Source of the DNA: Hymenobacter sp. GOD-10R | Lineage (GTDB): Bacteria > Bacteroidota > Bacteroidia > Cytophagales > Hymenobacteraceae | Direction: 5' to 3' | DNA: 64,000 bases | Assembly (NCBI RefSeq): GCF_035609205.1 | Contig: NZ_CP141184.1 | Location: forward strand, 3,438,501-3,502,500 | In this document: in pieces, positions 27,262-36,035 of the stretch | Numbering within the stretch: the stretch's first letter is position 1 | Layout: every line of letters begins with the position of its first letter | Position numbers and translations under genes: made by a program | Notes under the pieces: generated by a model | The model's input: the letters and a program-made list of their open reading frames with translations, nothing else | Databases searched by the model: none | What the model was told of the DNA's origin: nothing

Positions 27262-29922
27262 ATGTTAAAAGCATACGCATCAGCGGCATTGCTGACGTTA
27301 GGCCTAGGTCTGACGGCGCCGGCTACTGCCCAAAACACGTACTTCTTTCCAACGGCCCAGGCTGGCAGTTTTGACCCCGCTATACCAACCCCCGAAAAGT
27401 TTCTGGGCTACCCCATCGGCACGCATTACACGCGTTCCGACCAGATTGTAGCCTACCTGCGCGAACTGGATCGGGTATCGGATAAAGTGAGTTTGCGGGT
27501 GCTAGGCAACACTTTCGAGGAGCGGCAGCAGGTAGTCGCCACCATCACCGACCCCACCAACCAGCAGAACCTAGCCAAGCTGCAAGAGGCACGCCGGGCC
27601 TTGGTCGACCCCAAGTTGCCCGCCCCTGATTATGGCAAGCTGCCGGTAGCGGTGAGCCTGAATTTTGGGGTGCATGGCAATGAAAGCAGCTCCTCGGAGG
27701 CGGCCCTGCTGCTCGCGTATTACCTCACGGCGTCTACCAGTCCCGAGACTAAGCAGTGGCTGGAGCAATCCGTCGTCACCATCGACCCGCTGGAAAACCC
27801 CGATGGCCGCGACCGGGCTTCGCACTGGTTCGACCAGAATAAATCGTGGCCCAATGTGACCGACCCGCTCGACCGGGAGCACACCGAAGCCTGGCCGGGC
27901 GGCCGCACCAACCACTTTTACACCGACCTAAACCGCGACTGGCTGCCCCTGACCCAGCCCGAAAGCCGTGCCCGCATGGCGTTCTTCCACGAGTGGTACC
28001 CCAACGTGATGATCGACTTTCACGAAATGGGCACCAACGGCACCTACTACTTCGAGCCCTCCAAGCCCTTCAGCACCGAAAACGACCTCATTCCCCGCGC
28101 CACGTACGAAGTGCTCAACGTGCACCTAGCTAAGTATTTCGCCAAGGCGCTGGACAACCTAGGTTCCCTGTACTGGACCAAGGAACAGTTCGATAATCTG
28201 TCGCCCATCTACGGCTCCACGTATCCCGATTTTGAGGGCGGCGTAGGCATCACCTTCGAAGTAGCCAGCTCGCGTGGCCTGGCCCAGGAAGGCGCCAATG
28301 GCGTTGTGACGTTTCCCTTTACCATTCGCAACCACGTGGCCACGGGCCTTGCCACCGTGCGCGGGGCAGTGGAGGAAAAAGAGCTGTTTCTGAAGCATCA
28401 GCGCGACTTCTTCACCTCCGCTCTCACCGACGCCCGCAAGTTTCCGACCAAGGCCTACGTCTTTGGCAGCGCCTCGGACGAGACCCTCACCAACAAGTTC
28501 CTAAACCTGCTGCTCCAGCATAAAATTGAAGTGCACGAGCTAGGCAAGGACGTGACGCTGGATAAGCAGGATTTTAAGAAGGGCAAAGCCTATGTGGTGC
28601 CCACCAGCCAGCCCCAGTACCGCATCGTCAACTCCTTATTTGAGGAACTGACGACTTTCCACGACAGCGTTTTTTATGACGTAACGGGTTGGAGTCAGGC
28701 CCACGCCTACGGACTGCCAATTTCTAAGCAGAAGAATACCAACCTAGTACAAGGCGCTCCGGTGCAGGAGCTCAAGACGCTGGCCGGCGCTGTGCGCGGC
28801 GGGCAGAGCAGCTACGCCTACATTTTGCCGTGGTCCGACTACAACGCCGCCCGTTCGCTCACGTCCTTACAACGGGCGGGCATCGTAGCCAAAGTGAGCT
28901 TCAAACCCTTCACCGCCGGCACGAAGGACGACCACACCGACTTCGGCTACGGCACCTTGGTCATCCCGGTGGCGGGGCAGAAGCTTTCGGCTGATTCAGT
29001 GTTTCAGATCGTGAGCCGGGTGAGCCGGCAGAACCAGGTGACGTTTACGGGCGTGGGTACCGGCTTCAGCCTGAGCGGCATCGACCTAGGTTCCAACAAC
29101 GTGCGTACGGTGCCCGAGGCCAAAGCGGCTTTGCTGGTGGGTAATGGCACCAACGCCTCCGAAGTGGGCGAGGCGTGGTTTGTGGCCAGTCAACAGCTAG
29201 GGTTGCCGCTGAGCCGCATCGAGCTCAGCAACTTCGCGCGAGCTCCGTTGGGGCGCTACACCAGCATCGTGCTGGTAGGCGGCGTGTACACGGGCCTAGA
29301 TAAAGCGTCGGTAGATAAGCTGCGCCGCTGGGTGCAAGATGGTGGTACGCTCATCACCCTCAAAAATGCATCGGATTGGGCTATCAAGCAGGGCATTGTG
29401 AAAGAGAAGCTTCTGATTCCGGCCAACGGTGGCTGGGCTGATACTACCGCCACAGCCGCCGCGGCCAAAAGCAAGCTAGGTACTCAGGCGGCGGCTCACC
29501 GTGCCGACTTCGTGCAGCAGGAGCAGGAAGGCACCCGCGCCATTGCCGGCTCCATCTACTCGGCCGATATCGACATCACCAACCCCATCGCCTTTGGTCT
29601 GACTAGCCGCAAGCTGTACGTGTTCCGCAACGGCACCACTTTCCTGAAGCCGAGCCGCAACCCCTACGCGACGGTGGCCCAGTACACGGCCAAGCCGCTG
29701 GTGAGCGGCTACGTGTCGCAAGCTAACTTAAAGCAGATCAGCAACTCGGCAGCTGTGGTGGTGAGCAAAGTAGGCACGGGCCGCGTGGTGCTTTTCGCCG
29801 ACGACCCCAACTTCCGCCACTACTGGCACGGCACCTCCCGCCTGTTTGCGAATGCTTTGTTGCTAGGTCCGCTGCTCAATTTGCCGGAAGGCCCGGCGGC
29901 TATTTCAGCGGAAGAAGAGTAG
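27262..29922 (+). CDS. Secreted M14-family zinc metallocarboxypeptidase
   Basis: 886 residues from the ATG at 27262 (MLKAYASAALLTLGLG); the frame from 27226 adds 12 residues before the signal peptide. Zinc ligands are His138 and Glu141 in GVHGNES plus a later His in DFHEMGT. NPDGRDR and TDLNRDW match the substrate-binding part, and the catalytic Glu is likely in ITFEVASSRG. Residues after about 400 form extra domains seen in large Bacteroidota M14 proteins. It should trim C-terminal residues from peptides in the periplasm or outside the cell. Placement right after SusC/SusD suggests it processes their ligand. Confidence 0.9.
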   Translation: MLKAYASAALLTLGLGLTAPATAQNTYFFPTAQAGSFDPAIPTPEKFLGYPIGTHYTRSDQIVAYLRELDRVSDKVSLRVLGNTFEERQQVVATITDPTNQQNLAKLQEARRALVDPKLPAPDYGKLPVAVSLNFGVHGNESSSSEAALLLAYYLTASTSPETKQWLEQSVVTIDPLENPDGRDRASHWFDQNKSWPNVTDPLDREHTEAWPGGRTNHFYTDLNRDWLPLTQPESRARMAFFHEWYPNVMIDFHEMGTNGTYYFEPSKPFSTENDLIPRATYEVLNVHLAKYFAKALDNLGSLYWTKEQFDNLSPIYGSTYPDFEGGVGITFEVASSRGLAQEGANGVVTFPFTIRNHVATGLATVRGAVEEKELFLKHQRDFFTSALTDARKFPTKAYVFGSASDETLTNKFLNLLLQHKIEVHELGKDVTLDKQDFKKGKAYVVPTSQPQYRIVNSLFEELTTFHDSVFYDVTGWSQAHAYGLPISKQKNTNLVQGAPVQELKTLAGAVRGGQSSYAYILPWSDYNAARSLTSLQRAGIVAKVSFKPFTAGTKDDHTDFGYGTLVIPVAGQKLSADSVFQIVSRVSRQNQVTFTGVGTGFSLSGIDLGSNNVRTVPEAKAALLVGNGTNASEVGEAWFVASQQLGLPLSRIELSNFARAPLGRYTSIVLVGGVYTGLDKASVDKLRRWVQDGGTLITLKNASDWAIKQGIVKEKLLIPANGGWADTTATAAAAKSKLGTQAAAHRADFVQQEQEGTRAIAGSIYSADIDITNPIAFGLTSRKLYVFRNGTTFLKPSRNPYATVAQYTAKPLVSGYVSQANLKQISNSAAVVVSKVGTGRVVLFADDPNFRHYWHGTSRLFANALLLGPLLNLPEGPAAISAEEE

Positions 29923-29983
29923 GCTGCACCACCCAAAGCTGCTTTTAATCACTTATTGATCAACTGGTTAACTCCCTTATCTT

Positions 29984-30565
29984 ATGAGTCAGATTTTGCA
30001 AGAAGTGCTTGCGGCAAATGCGCAATACCAAGCCTCGTTTGGCGAGAAAACCAATCTACAGTTGCCGCCTGCTCGCGGCTTTGCCATCCTCACGTGTATG
30101 GATGCGCGGCTGGACCCCGCCAAGTACGCCGGCCTCGCTGAGGGCGACGCCCACGTGATCCGCAACGCCGGCGGCCGGGCCAGCGACGATGCGATTCGCT
30201 CCCTGGTAATTTCCTACAAACTACTGGGTACCAAGGAGTGGTTTGTGATTCACCACACCGACTGCGGCATGCAGTACTTCACCGATGACGTCATTCGGGA
30301 GCTGCTCGCCCAAAGTCTAGAAACGGCCACTGTAGACGCCACCGGCTGGCACGATGTGGGGCAAGGGCCCGGCTCCGACGAAGCTAGATTCGTGGCCTTT
30401 CTGCCCTTCCGGGACCTAGCCGACAGCGTGGTAGAAGACGTGGCGCGCATTCGGCGGCACCCGCTGGTGCCAACTACCATTCCGATTTACGGCTATATCT
30501 ACGATGTAAAATCGGGTAAGCTCATTGAGGTGCCCGCGGCGACCAAAGCCGGCAGCGTCGGGTAG
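29984..30565 (+). CDS. Beta-class carbonic anhydrase
   Basis: 193 residues, no signal peptide, so cytoplasmic. Zinc-binding motifs are Cys38-x-Asp40-x-Arg42 in [10 protein letters not shown] and the His/Cys pair in [23 protein letters not shown] is also typical. It interconverts CO2 and bicarbonate, supplying bicarbonate to carboxylases or for pH balance. Its 61-base distance from the M14 gene allows read-through, but a functional link is not evident. A strong terminator follows. Confidence 0.93.
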   Translation: MSQILQEVLAANAQYQASFGEKTNLQLPPARGFAILTCMDARLDPAKYAGLAEGDAHVIRNAGGRASDDAIRSLVISYKLLGTKEWFVIHHTDCGMQYFTDDVIRELLAQSLETATVDATGWHDVGQGPGSDEARFVAFLPFRDLADSVVEDVARIRRHPLVPTTIPIYGYIYDVKSGKLIEVPAATKAGSVG

Positions 30566-30583
30566 ACGCCTGCCGATTTATTC

Positions 30584-30637
30584 GAGGACGCTCGGCGTGT
30601 ACTGGTGGCGGCCGGCGCACGCCGAGCGTCCTTTTTT
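30584..30637 (+). terminator. Rho-independent terminator after carbonic anhydrase
   Basis: Perfect 15-bp stem AGGACGCTCGGCGTG / CACGCCGAGCGTCCT (30585-30599, 30618-30632) followed by TTTTTT. Confidence 0.93.
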
Positions 30638-30718
30638 AGCGAGGGTTTAGCTCATCTTTTAGTTAAAGGCTAATGAGTTAAAATAAAGAAAATAAGACCT
30701 TTTACTTGCTGCTTGTTC

Positions 30719-31441
30719 ATGAAGCTTGACTTGTTGATGATTGCTGCTCACCCCGACGACGCCGAGCTAGGCTGCGCTGGCACCCTACTCCGCCACGCCG
30801 CCGCCGGGCGCCGCGTCGGGGTGGTAGACCTGACGCGCGGTGAGCTAGGTACCCGCGGCTCGGCGGCGTTGCGCGACCAGGAAGCGCAGGACGCGGCACA
30901 CATTCTGGGCTTAAGCGTGCGCGAAAACCTGCGTATGCGCGACGGCTTCTTCGCCAATGACGAGGCCCACCAACTGCGCATTGTTGAAGTCATTCGCCGT
31001 TTCCAGCCGGAGATCATTCTTACTAACCCCAACGTCGACCGCCACCCCGACCACGGTCGCGCCGCCGACCTCGTCCACGACGCGGCCTTTCTGGCGGGCT
31101 TGACAAAACTTGAGACGCACTGGGACGGCGTGCCGCAAACGCCCTGGCGGCCGCGCTTGTTGTTGCAAGCCATTCACCACAGCTACGTGCGCCCCGATCT
31201 GGTCGTAGATGTCACGGCTTTCTGGGACCAGAAACTGGCGGCGCTCACGGCATTCAAAAGCCAGTTTTACCACCCCGAATACAGCACTTCTGAAGCGCAC
31301 ACTCCTATTTCCACTCCTTGTTTTCTGCACGTTCTGGAGGCGCGGGGACAAGAGCTAGGAAGCTACATTGGGGCTACCTACGGCGAGGGATTTACGTGCC
31401 GGCGTCCGTTCGGTCTGAATGATCTTTTCCTCTTGCAATAG
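30719..31441 (+). CDS. bshB1: N-acetyl-alpha-D-glucosaminyl L-malate deacetylase, BshB1
   Basis: 240 residues from the ATG at 30719 (MKLDLLMIAAHPDD); a TTG two codons earlier is a worse start. PIG-L/LmbE-fold deacetylase: zinc ligands in AHPDDAELG and the His of HPDHGRAADLV, with the family block LTRGELGTRGS. BshB1 removes the acetyl group from GlcNAc-malate, the second step of bacillithiol synthesis after BshA and before BshC. It is cytoplasmic and stands alone here, so bshA and bshC must be elsewhere. Confidence 0.92.
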   Translation: MKLDLLMIAAHPDDAELGCAGTLLRHAAAGRRVGVVDLTRGELGTRGSAALRDQEAQDAAHILGLSVRENLRMRDGFFANDEAHQLRIVEVIRRFQPEIILTNPNVDRHPDHGRAADLVHDAAFLAGLTKLETHWDGVPQTPWRPRLLLQAIHHSYVRPDLVVDVTAFWDQKLAALTAFKSQFYHPEYSTSEAHTPISTPCFLHVLEARGQELGSYIGATYGEGFTCRRPFGLNDLFLLQ

Positions 31442-31670
31442 CCAGTAACAATATGATATCAATAGATATGAACGTGGCAGCAGATGAACAGCTAAGCTAG
31501 GTTATGCGTCGGCTGTAATAACAAGCAAGAACAAGAACTTGAGCGACAGAAGAACCTAGGCATACGAGAGTTGGCCGATCATCTTAAGTGTGGCCAATGA
31601 TACGCAACGGCGTAGTCGCCGCACCTACCACGAGGTTCTAGCGTTTCCCTGCTGCCATCTGCAGGCTTTA

Positions 31671-31715
31671 TAAAACAAAGAGCCCTAGCTACATAGCTAG
31701 GGCTCTTTGTTTTAA
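31671..31715. terminator. Bidirectional terminator between bshB1 and the Lys/Ala-rich gene
   Basis: Perfect stem AAAACAAAGAGCCCTAGCT / AGCTAGGGCTCTTTGTTTT with a four-base loop. A and T runs on both sides suit it to end transcripts from either direction in this convergent gap. About 230 bases between it and bshB1 hold nothing recognisable. Confidence 0.93.
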
Positions 31716-31733
31716 CAACAGGTAATACGGCGT

Positions 31734-32240
31734 TTAGCTAACCGTATCTTCGCTGGGAGCACTGGGAGCAGCAGTCGGCGCGGCGGGGCTAGCCGCGGCC
31801 GGCTTACGCTTAACGAAGGCAACCGGACGGGCGGGCCGTAGGCGAGCCGGGGCGGTCTTGGAGCTTATTACGGCTTCTGCCTGAATGGCTTCTGCGGCGT
31901 CAGTTGCCGAGGTTTGTTGGTTGCGCTGCTTGGTTAGCTCTTTTGCTAGGCGTCGCACGGTTTTTAGCAGCGCTTTGGGCAGATTGGCGTCCGCGTTTAG
32001 CACCGATTCAAACTGCGGGGCAAGCGACGCCAGAATTTCTGCTGTGAGGGCTTGGCGCTCAGCTTTGGCGGCGGCTTTAGCGGCTAGCTTAGCTTGCTGA
32101 CGCTGCTCACGCGTCAGCTGCTTCGCTAGCTTATCGAGCGTGCCGGTCAACGTTTTGGTGGGCGTATGATCCGCGAGGTAGGGCTGCAATCGCTCGGTCA
32201 GATCAGCGGCAACAGCTTGCTGATGAATTTTCGCTTTCAT
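31734..32240 (-). CDS. Lys/Ala-rich hypothetical protein with disordered tail
   Basis: 168 residues, not assigned to a family. Residues 1-115 look like a run of amphipathic helices, including an Ala/Lys segment (QQAKLAAKAAAKAERQ). Residues 116-168 are low-complexity, rich in Ala, Pro, Arg and Lys (LRPARPVAFVKRKPAA), like histone-H1-type tails. A nucleoid or RNA-binding role would fit, but nothing proves it. There is no signal peptide. It lies 34 bases downstream of a 32-residue membrane peptide and probably shares its promoter. Confidence 0.7.
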   Translation of the reverse strand: MKAKIHQQAVAADLTERLQPYLADHTPTKTLTGTLDKLAKQLTREQRQQAKLAAKAAAKAERQALTAEILASLAPQFESVLNADANLPKALLKTVRRLAKELTKQRNQQTSATDAAEAIQAEAVISSKTAPARLRPARPVAFVKRKPAAASPAAPTAAPSAPSEDTVS

Positions 32241-32274
32241 AAGGGTTGGAATAGAGTGGAAGAAAGTACGCTGT

Positions 32275-32373
32275 TCAGCCTAGCAGGTAATAGAGGGCTG
32301 TTAGCACCACCAAGCCGGTCATGAACAAAACGACGATCAGATCGTCGCGCGAGGGAGTAGAAGCAGGTTCCAT
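32275..32373 (-). CDS. 32-residue single-span membrane peptide
   Basis: ATG at 32373, TGA at 32275. The peptide has a short polar N terminus (MEPASTPSRDD) and then one unbroken hydrophobic helix (LIVVLFMTGLVVLTALYYLL) ending in Gly. It resembles small bacterial membrane regulators, but no family is recognised. Support: a perfect -7 element TAACTTTG on this strand 19 bases before the ATG (32392-32399), and tight spacing to the downstream Lys/Ala-rich gene. The start codon is very near the predicted transcript start. Confidence 0.6.
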   Translation of the reverse strand: MEPASTPSRDDLIVVLFMTGLVVLTALYYLLG

Positions 32374-32391
32374 AGGGTGATTAGGTTACCG

Positions 32392-32399
32392 CAAAGTTA
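32392..32399 (-). promoter_or_regulatory. -7 promoter element for the small membrane peptide gene
   Basis: Reads TAACTTTG on the - strand, a full match to TAnnTTTG. No TTTG is visible at the -33 position. The expected transcript would have a leader of only about 10-15 bases. Confidence 0.5.
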
Positions 32400-32784
32400 A
32401 GACTTCCCAGCAGGAAGCTCGACGGATACAGCACTTTTCAATGTTAAGTTTTCACCCTAGGAAGTCTGCCTGGAATTCTTAACGCAATAAGCTAGCAAAC
32501 TGCTCACCAGTCAGTTAGCAAGCAGAACGAAGCTAGCTATCAGTAAACGTTCTCAGTCTCGCATGCAGGTCGGAGCCTTGCGTACGGTCCGCCGAATGTC
32601 GGTGGGCGTGCTTGTTACCCATGTTTTTGGCGTGGCGAGCTAGCTCCTGCGCAGTTTATAGACCACGTGTAACCATCGCACTGTAGAGTTTACACAGGCT
32701 TCATCTTGAACGGAGTATTGGTCACATTCAGGCAACATACGACTTGTACTTTGCCGGCCATTTCTTTCACGTTTTTCATACTTT
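32400..32784. other. Divergent intergenic region
   Basis: No coding potential or notable repeat. On the + strand GTACTTTGCC (about 32746-32755) resembles the -7 element but is one base short; it may drive the phytase-like lipoprotein gene. Confidence 0.3.
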
Positions 32785-34104
32785 ATGAAAGCCAAACATC
32801 TACCTACTCTTTGGGCCGTCAATGCTTTTTTGGCTGGCAGCTTATTTCTTGCTTCCTGCCAAGACGGCCTCGAACTCCCCGACCTATTTTCCTATCCATC
32901 CTTTGCCGAGGCGAGCGACCCAAAAGTGCTTTCTACCGCTCCCAACGGCACGTTGATTTACGGGGGTGGTTTTGGTTCCTCTATAGCCGCCGATCCGCAC
33001 GATCCAAAAGTGTTTTACCTGCTTACCGACCGGGGACCCAATGCAGCCGGGACGGCGCCCAACTCGATTATCCTGGGCAAAGCTGATTTCGCGCCGCAGA
33101 TTGGCAAGTTTCGGGTGGTAAATAAAAGGCTGGTGCTAGAGCAAACCATTCTGCTAAAAAACGTAGCTGGTCAGTCGCTAACGGGCTTGCCGAACCCTGC
33201 TGGCCAGGGCAGCACCGGCGAAAGCGCCTTTAACCTAAACGGCCAGCCCCTAGCCCCCGACCCCGAAGGTATCGACTCGGAAGGCTTAGTGCTAGCCACC
33301 GACGGCACGTTCTGGGTGAGCGACGAGTACGGCCCCCACCTCGCCCACTTCGACGCCACCGGCCGCACCTTGGAGCGAATCAATCCCTTTGGTACGGGCA
33401 CGGGCGGGCGCAAGCTGCCCCTGGTGCTGGCGCTGCGACGCCCCAACCGCGGCATGGAAGGCCTCACCATCACCCCCGACGGCAAAACGCTGGTGGGCCT
33501 GATGCAGTCCCCGCTCTACAATCCCTCTTCAGCAGCGGTGTCGGGTTCGACGGTCATTCGAGTGGTGACCTTCGATATTGCCACGGGCGCTACCAAGCAG
33601 TACGCCTACCTCATGGAAAATGCTAGCCTAACGGGGTGCAGCGAAATTGCCGCCATTACCAACACCACCTTCCTGGCCCTGGAGCGCGATGGCAATTACG
33701 GCGGCAGCCCCACGGCCCCGGCCACGTTCAAGCGCGTGTACAAGTTTGACCTAGCCGGCGCTACTGATATCTCCGACCCTACCAACACGGCCGCCGGCAA
33801 GCTCTACAACGGTCTGACCGTGGAGCAGTTGAAAGACAAAACCGGCTTGCAGAACGCCGGTGTGGTTCCGGTAACGAAAACCCTCGTGTTTGACCTGCTG
33901 ACCGACATTTCGCCCGTGTATCCTCATGACAAAGCCGAGGGCCTAGCCCTGTTGCCCGACAACCAGCTCGCTATTTCCAATGACGATGACTTTGGCGTAG
34001 TGGATAACGGCCAGAATGGTTTTGCCCCGAAAACCCTGCCCGCCACCGGTCAGGTGGATAAGAACCGCATCTACTTCGTGAAGCTAAAAACGCCACTGAA
34101 ATAA
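32785..34104 (+). CDS. Phytase-like/esterase-like beta-propeller lipoprotein
   Basis: 439 residues with a lipoprotein signal (Cys25 after FLAS). The body matches the esterase-like activity of phytase family (Pfam PF13449): GGGFGSSIAADP, YLLTDRGPN, DPEGIDSEGLVL, FWVSDEYGPHLAHFD, RGMEGLTITPDG, HDKAEGLALLPDNQLAISNDDDFG. The repeated acidic loops suggest a calcium-loaded propeller like alkaline phytase. True phytate hydrolysis is unproven for most members. It precedes the phosphonate locus, but a terminator lies between, so a phosphorus-scavenging link is only suggestive. Confidence 0.85.
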   Translation: MKAKHLPTLWAVNAFLAGSLFLASCQDGLELPDLFSYPSFAEASDPKVLSTAPNGTLIYGGGFGSSIAADPHDPKVFYLLTDRGPNAAGTAPNSIILGKADFAPQIGKFRVVNKRLVLEQTILLKNVAGQSLTGLPNPAGQGSTGESAFNLNGQPLAPDPEGIDSEGLVLATDGTFWVSDEYGPHLAHFDATGRTLERINPFGTGTGGRKLPLVLALRRPNRGMEGLTITPDGKTLVGLMQSPLYNPSSAAVSGSTVIRVVTFDIATGATKQYAYLMENASLTGCSEIAAITNTTFLALERDGNYGGSPTAPATFKRVYKFDLAGATDISDPTNTAAGKLYNGLTVEQLKDKTGLQNAGVVPVTKTLVFDLLTDISPVYPHDKAEGLALLPDNQLAISNDDDFGVVDNGQNGFAPKTLPATGQVDKNRIYFVKLKTPLK

Positions 34105-34117
34105 CCGAAAGCACGCG

Positions 34118-34173
34118 AGAAAGGCGCGTAAGTAGTGGGCTTCACGGCCTGCTGCTTACGCGCTTTCTTTTTA
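34118..34173 (+). terminator. Terminator after the phytase-like lipoprotein
   Basis: Stem GAAA-GCGCGTAAG / CTTACGCGC-TTTC (about 34119-34133 and 34153-34167) with one bulged G in the left arm, followed by TTTTT. The rest of the gap to 34411 is AT-rich; ACAACTTTGC near 34260 is a weak promoter candidate for the transporter. Confidence 0.75.
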
Positions 34174-34411
34174 CAAAGCGTTTTCGGGACTCTGCAAGGC
34201 GAGGGAGCATTTTCATAACCAACAGGTAACCTAGGGGCAACACCGCTGTACGCCGAAAAACACAACTTTGCTTTTCCAAAATAGCACTGTATCAGCTAGC
34301 TACCTAGGCACCTATAAGCAGCGCTAATTCATTTTAGGCGGGACACAGTTGCGCCTTTTAGCCCCAGGGCACGCGCCACTACAGCACGTTTTCACCTGTT
34401 ATTTCTTTCTT

Positions 34412-35725
34412 GTGCCTGCCCCTTCCACGCACAACGCCCTGCAACGATGGCAACTCCGAACGGCCCTGAGCCTGTTCGTGGGGTACAGCGCGTACTACCT
34501 GTGCCGCTCCAACCTAGGTATTGCCGCGCCGTTGCTCATGCGGGAGTTCGGCGGGCGTGGGCTGAACAAGGAAGTGCTCGGTCAAATTGCCTCCGTGGGC
34601 GTGCTGTTCTACGCGGCGGGCAAGGTGGTAAATGGCGTGCTCGGCGACTTTCTGGGCGGTAAGAAGATCTTCTTGCTCGGCATGGTGGGCGCAGTGGCGG
34701 CCACGGTGGTGTTTGGGTTGGGGCAAGGCGTAGCCGTGTTTTTCATGGCGTGGGCCTTCAACCGCCTGGTGCAATCCATGGGCTGGGCCGGACTGGTTAA
34801 GACGACGGCCAACTGGTTTTCCTACCAGTCCTACGGCAAAATCATGGGGCTGCTCAGCCTGAGTTACTTATTCGGTGATATTGTGGCGAAGCTGCTGCTT
34901 GGGCAACTGCTGGCGGCGGGGCTAGGGTGGCGCAGCTTGTTCATGGCGGCGGCAGGTATTTTGGCGTTAGTAGCGCTCATCAATTGGTTTACCCTGAAAA
35001 GTAGCCCGGAAAGTGTAGGCCTGAAGGCGCCGCCGGTTAGCCCCGAGAGCCTATTCACCAGCGCTGACCTCGCGGCTGATCAGCCGGCTTCCCTGGGCGC
35101 CTTGCTGCGTCCTTATTTCCGCAGCCAGGCCTTTCTACTCATGCTCATCATGTCGTTTGGACTAACGGCATTGCGCGAAGCTTTCAATTTCTGGCTACCT
35201 ACTTATCTGGTTGAAGCTGCACACCTTAGTGAAAGCACTGCCTCCCAGTATAGCGCGCTCTACTCCGTATTCGGTATGGTTTCCATTCTCGGGGCGGGCT
35301 ACGTTTCGGATGCGTGGCTGCGCGGGCAGCGCGGACTGCTCATCCTGGCCGCGTGCGTGCTACTGCTCCCCGTGCTGCTGCTCATGACGATGCCCGCCAC
35401 CAGCAGCACGCTGCCACTGCTGCTGACCTCGCTCACAGGGCTACTGCTGCTCGGCCCCTACTCTTTTCTGGCGGGCGCCATGTCGCTGGATGCCGGCGGA
35501 CGGCAAGGGGCCGCGACGGCGTCCGGCCTAGTCGATGCAGCGGGCTACGTGGGCGGCACTTTGGCGCTGTGGCTCACGGGTCGGCTCGCTGAGCACCAGG
35601 GCTGGGGCAGCGCCTTCCTGGCGCTAGCGGTGCTAGCGGGTGGTACTGCCGTGGCCGCCGTGGTTTTCTACCGCACCCAGGAACACGAGCCATTGCCTAA
35701 GCTGGCGCTAGAACAACCTAGCTGA
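34412..35725 (+). CDS. OPA-family (GlpT/UhpT-like) organophosphate:phosphate antiporter
   Basis: 437 residues from the GTG at 34412 (the codon before PAPSTHN). A TTG at 34349 would add 21 residues with no homologous counterpart. Twelve hydrophobic spans are recognisable. The N-terminal block RWQLRTALSLFVGYSAYYLC-R-SN aligns with GlpT, and Arg32 corresponds to its phosphate-binding Arg45. LTALREAFNFWLPTYL aligns with the TM7 segment of GlpT and keeps the Arg269 equivalent. NRLVQSMGW is also typical. OPA carriers import organophosphates in exchange for Pi. Next to C-P cleavage genes, the likely cargo is a phosphonate, with released Pi as counter-substrate; this is inference. Confidence 0.88.
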   Translation: MPAPSTHNALQRWQLRTALSLFVGYSAYYLCRSNLGIAAPLLMREFGGRGLNKEVLGQIASVGVLFYAAGKVVNGVLGDFLGGKKIFLLGMVGAVAATVVFGLGQGVAVFFMAWAFNRLVQSMGWAGLVKTTANWFSYQSYGKIMGLLSLSYLFGDIVAKLLLGQLLAAGLGWRSLFMAAAGILALVALINWFTLKSSPESVGLKAPPVSPESLFTSADLAADQPASLGALLRPYFRSQAFLLMLIMSFGLTALREAFNFWLPTYLVEAAHLSESTASQYSALYSVFGMVSILGAGYVSDAWLRGQRGLLILAACVLLLPVLLLMTMPATSSTLPLLLTSLTGLLLLGPYSFLAGAMSLDAGGRQGAATASGLVDAAGYVGGTLALWLTGRLAEHQGWGSAFLALAVLAGGTAVAAVVFYRTQEHEPLPKLALEQPS

Positions 35726-36035
35726 TGTGTTTACTTATATGAAATTATAGATCACAATTAGTTAACGATTTTATAACTAATTGGCGTCCTGTTTTTGCGC
35801 GCGAAATAAGTCCTTTGCCTAAGATTCAAAGCGACCTAGAGGATATCACCCTATCCCGATCTGTTACCAGCTTCTTCCCACCCTTGCCGGAAGCTGCGTT
35901 TTCATCAGCTCCCTCTTTGCCTTATATGCAACAGTACCGCCGGTAACAACGGCAAGCCTAGTGCACCAGACGACCTTGCGCAGACTAGCTACTCCTACCC
36001 TAGCTGCCCTCGTTCACCCTACCCCATTTCCGTAG
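35726..36035. promoter_or_regulatory. AT-rich regulatory gap before the phosphonate operon
   Basis: AT-rich between 35730 and 35785, then normal composition. Holds a perfect 9-bp inverted repeat, AATTAGTTA (35756-35764) and TAACTAATT (35774-35782), a reasonable operator for a dimeric regulator. About 30 bases further, AGTCCTTTGCC (35809-35819) partly matches the -7 element. The long leader to the ATG at 36036 has no other recognised structure. Confidence 0.45.
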
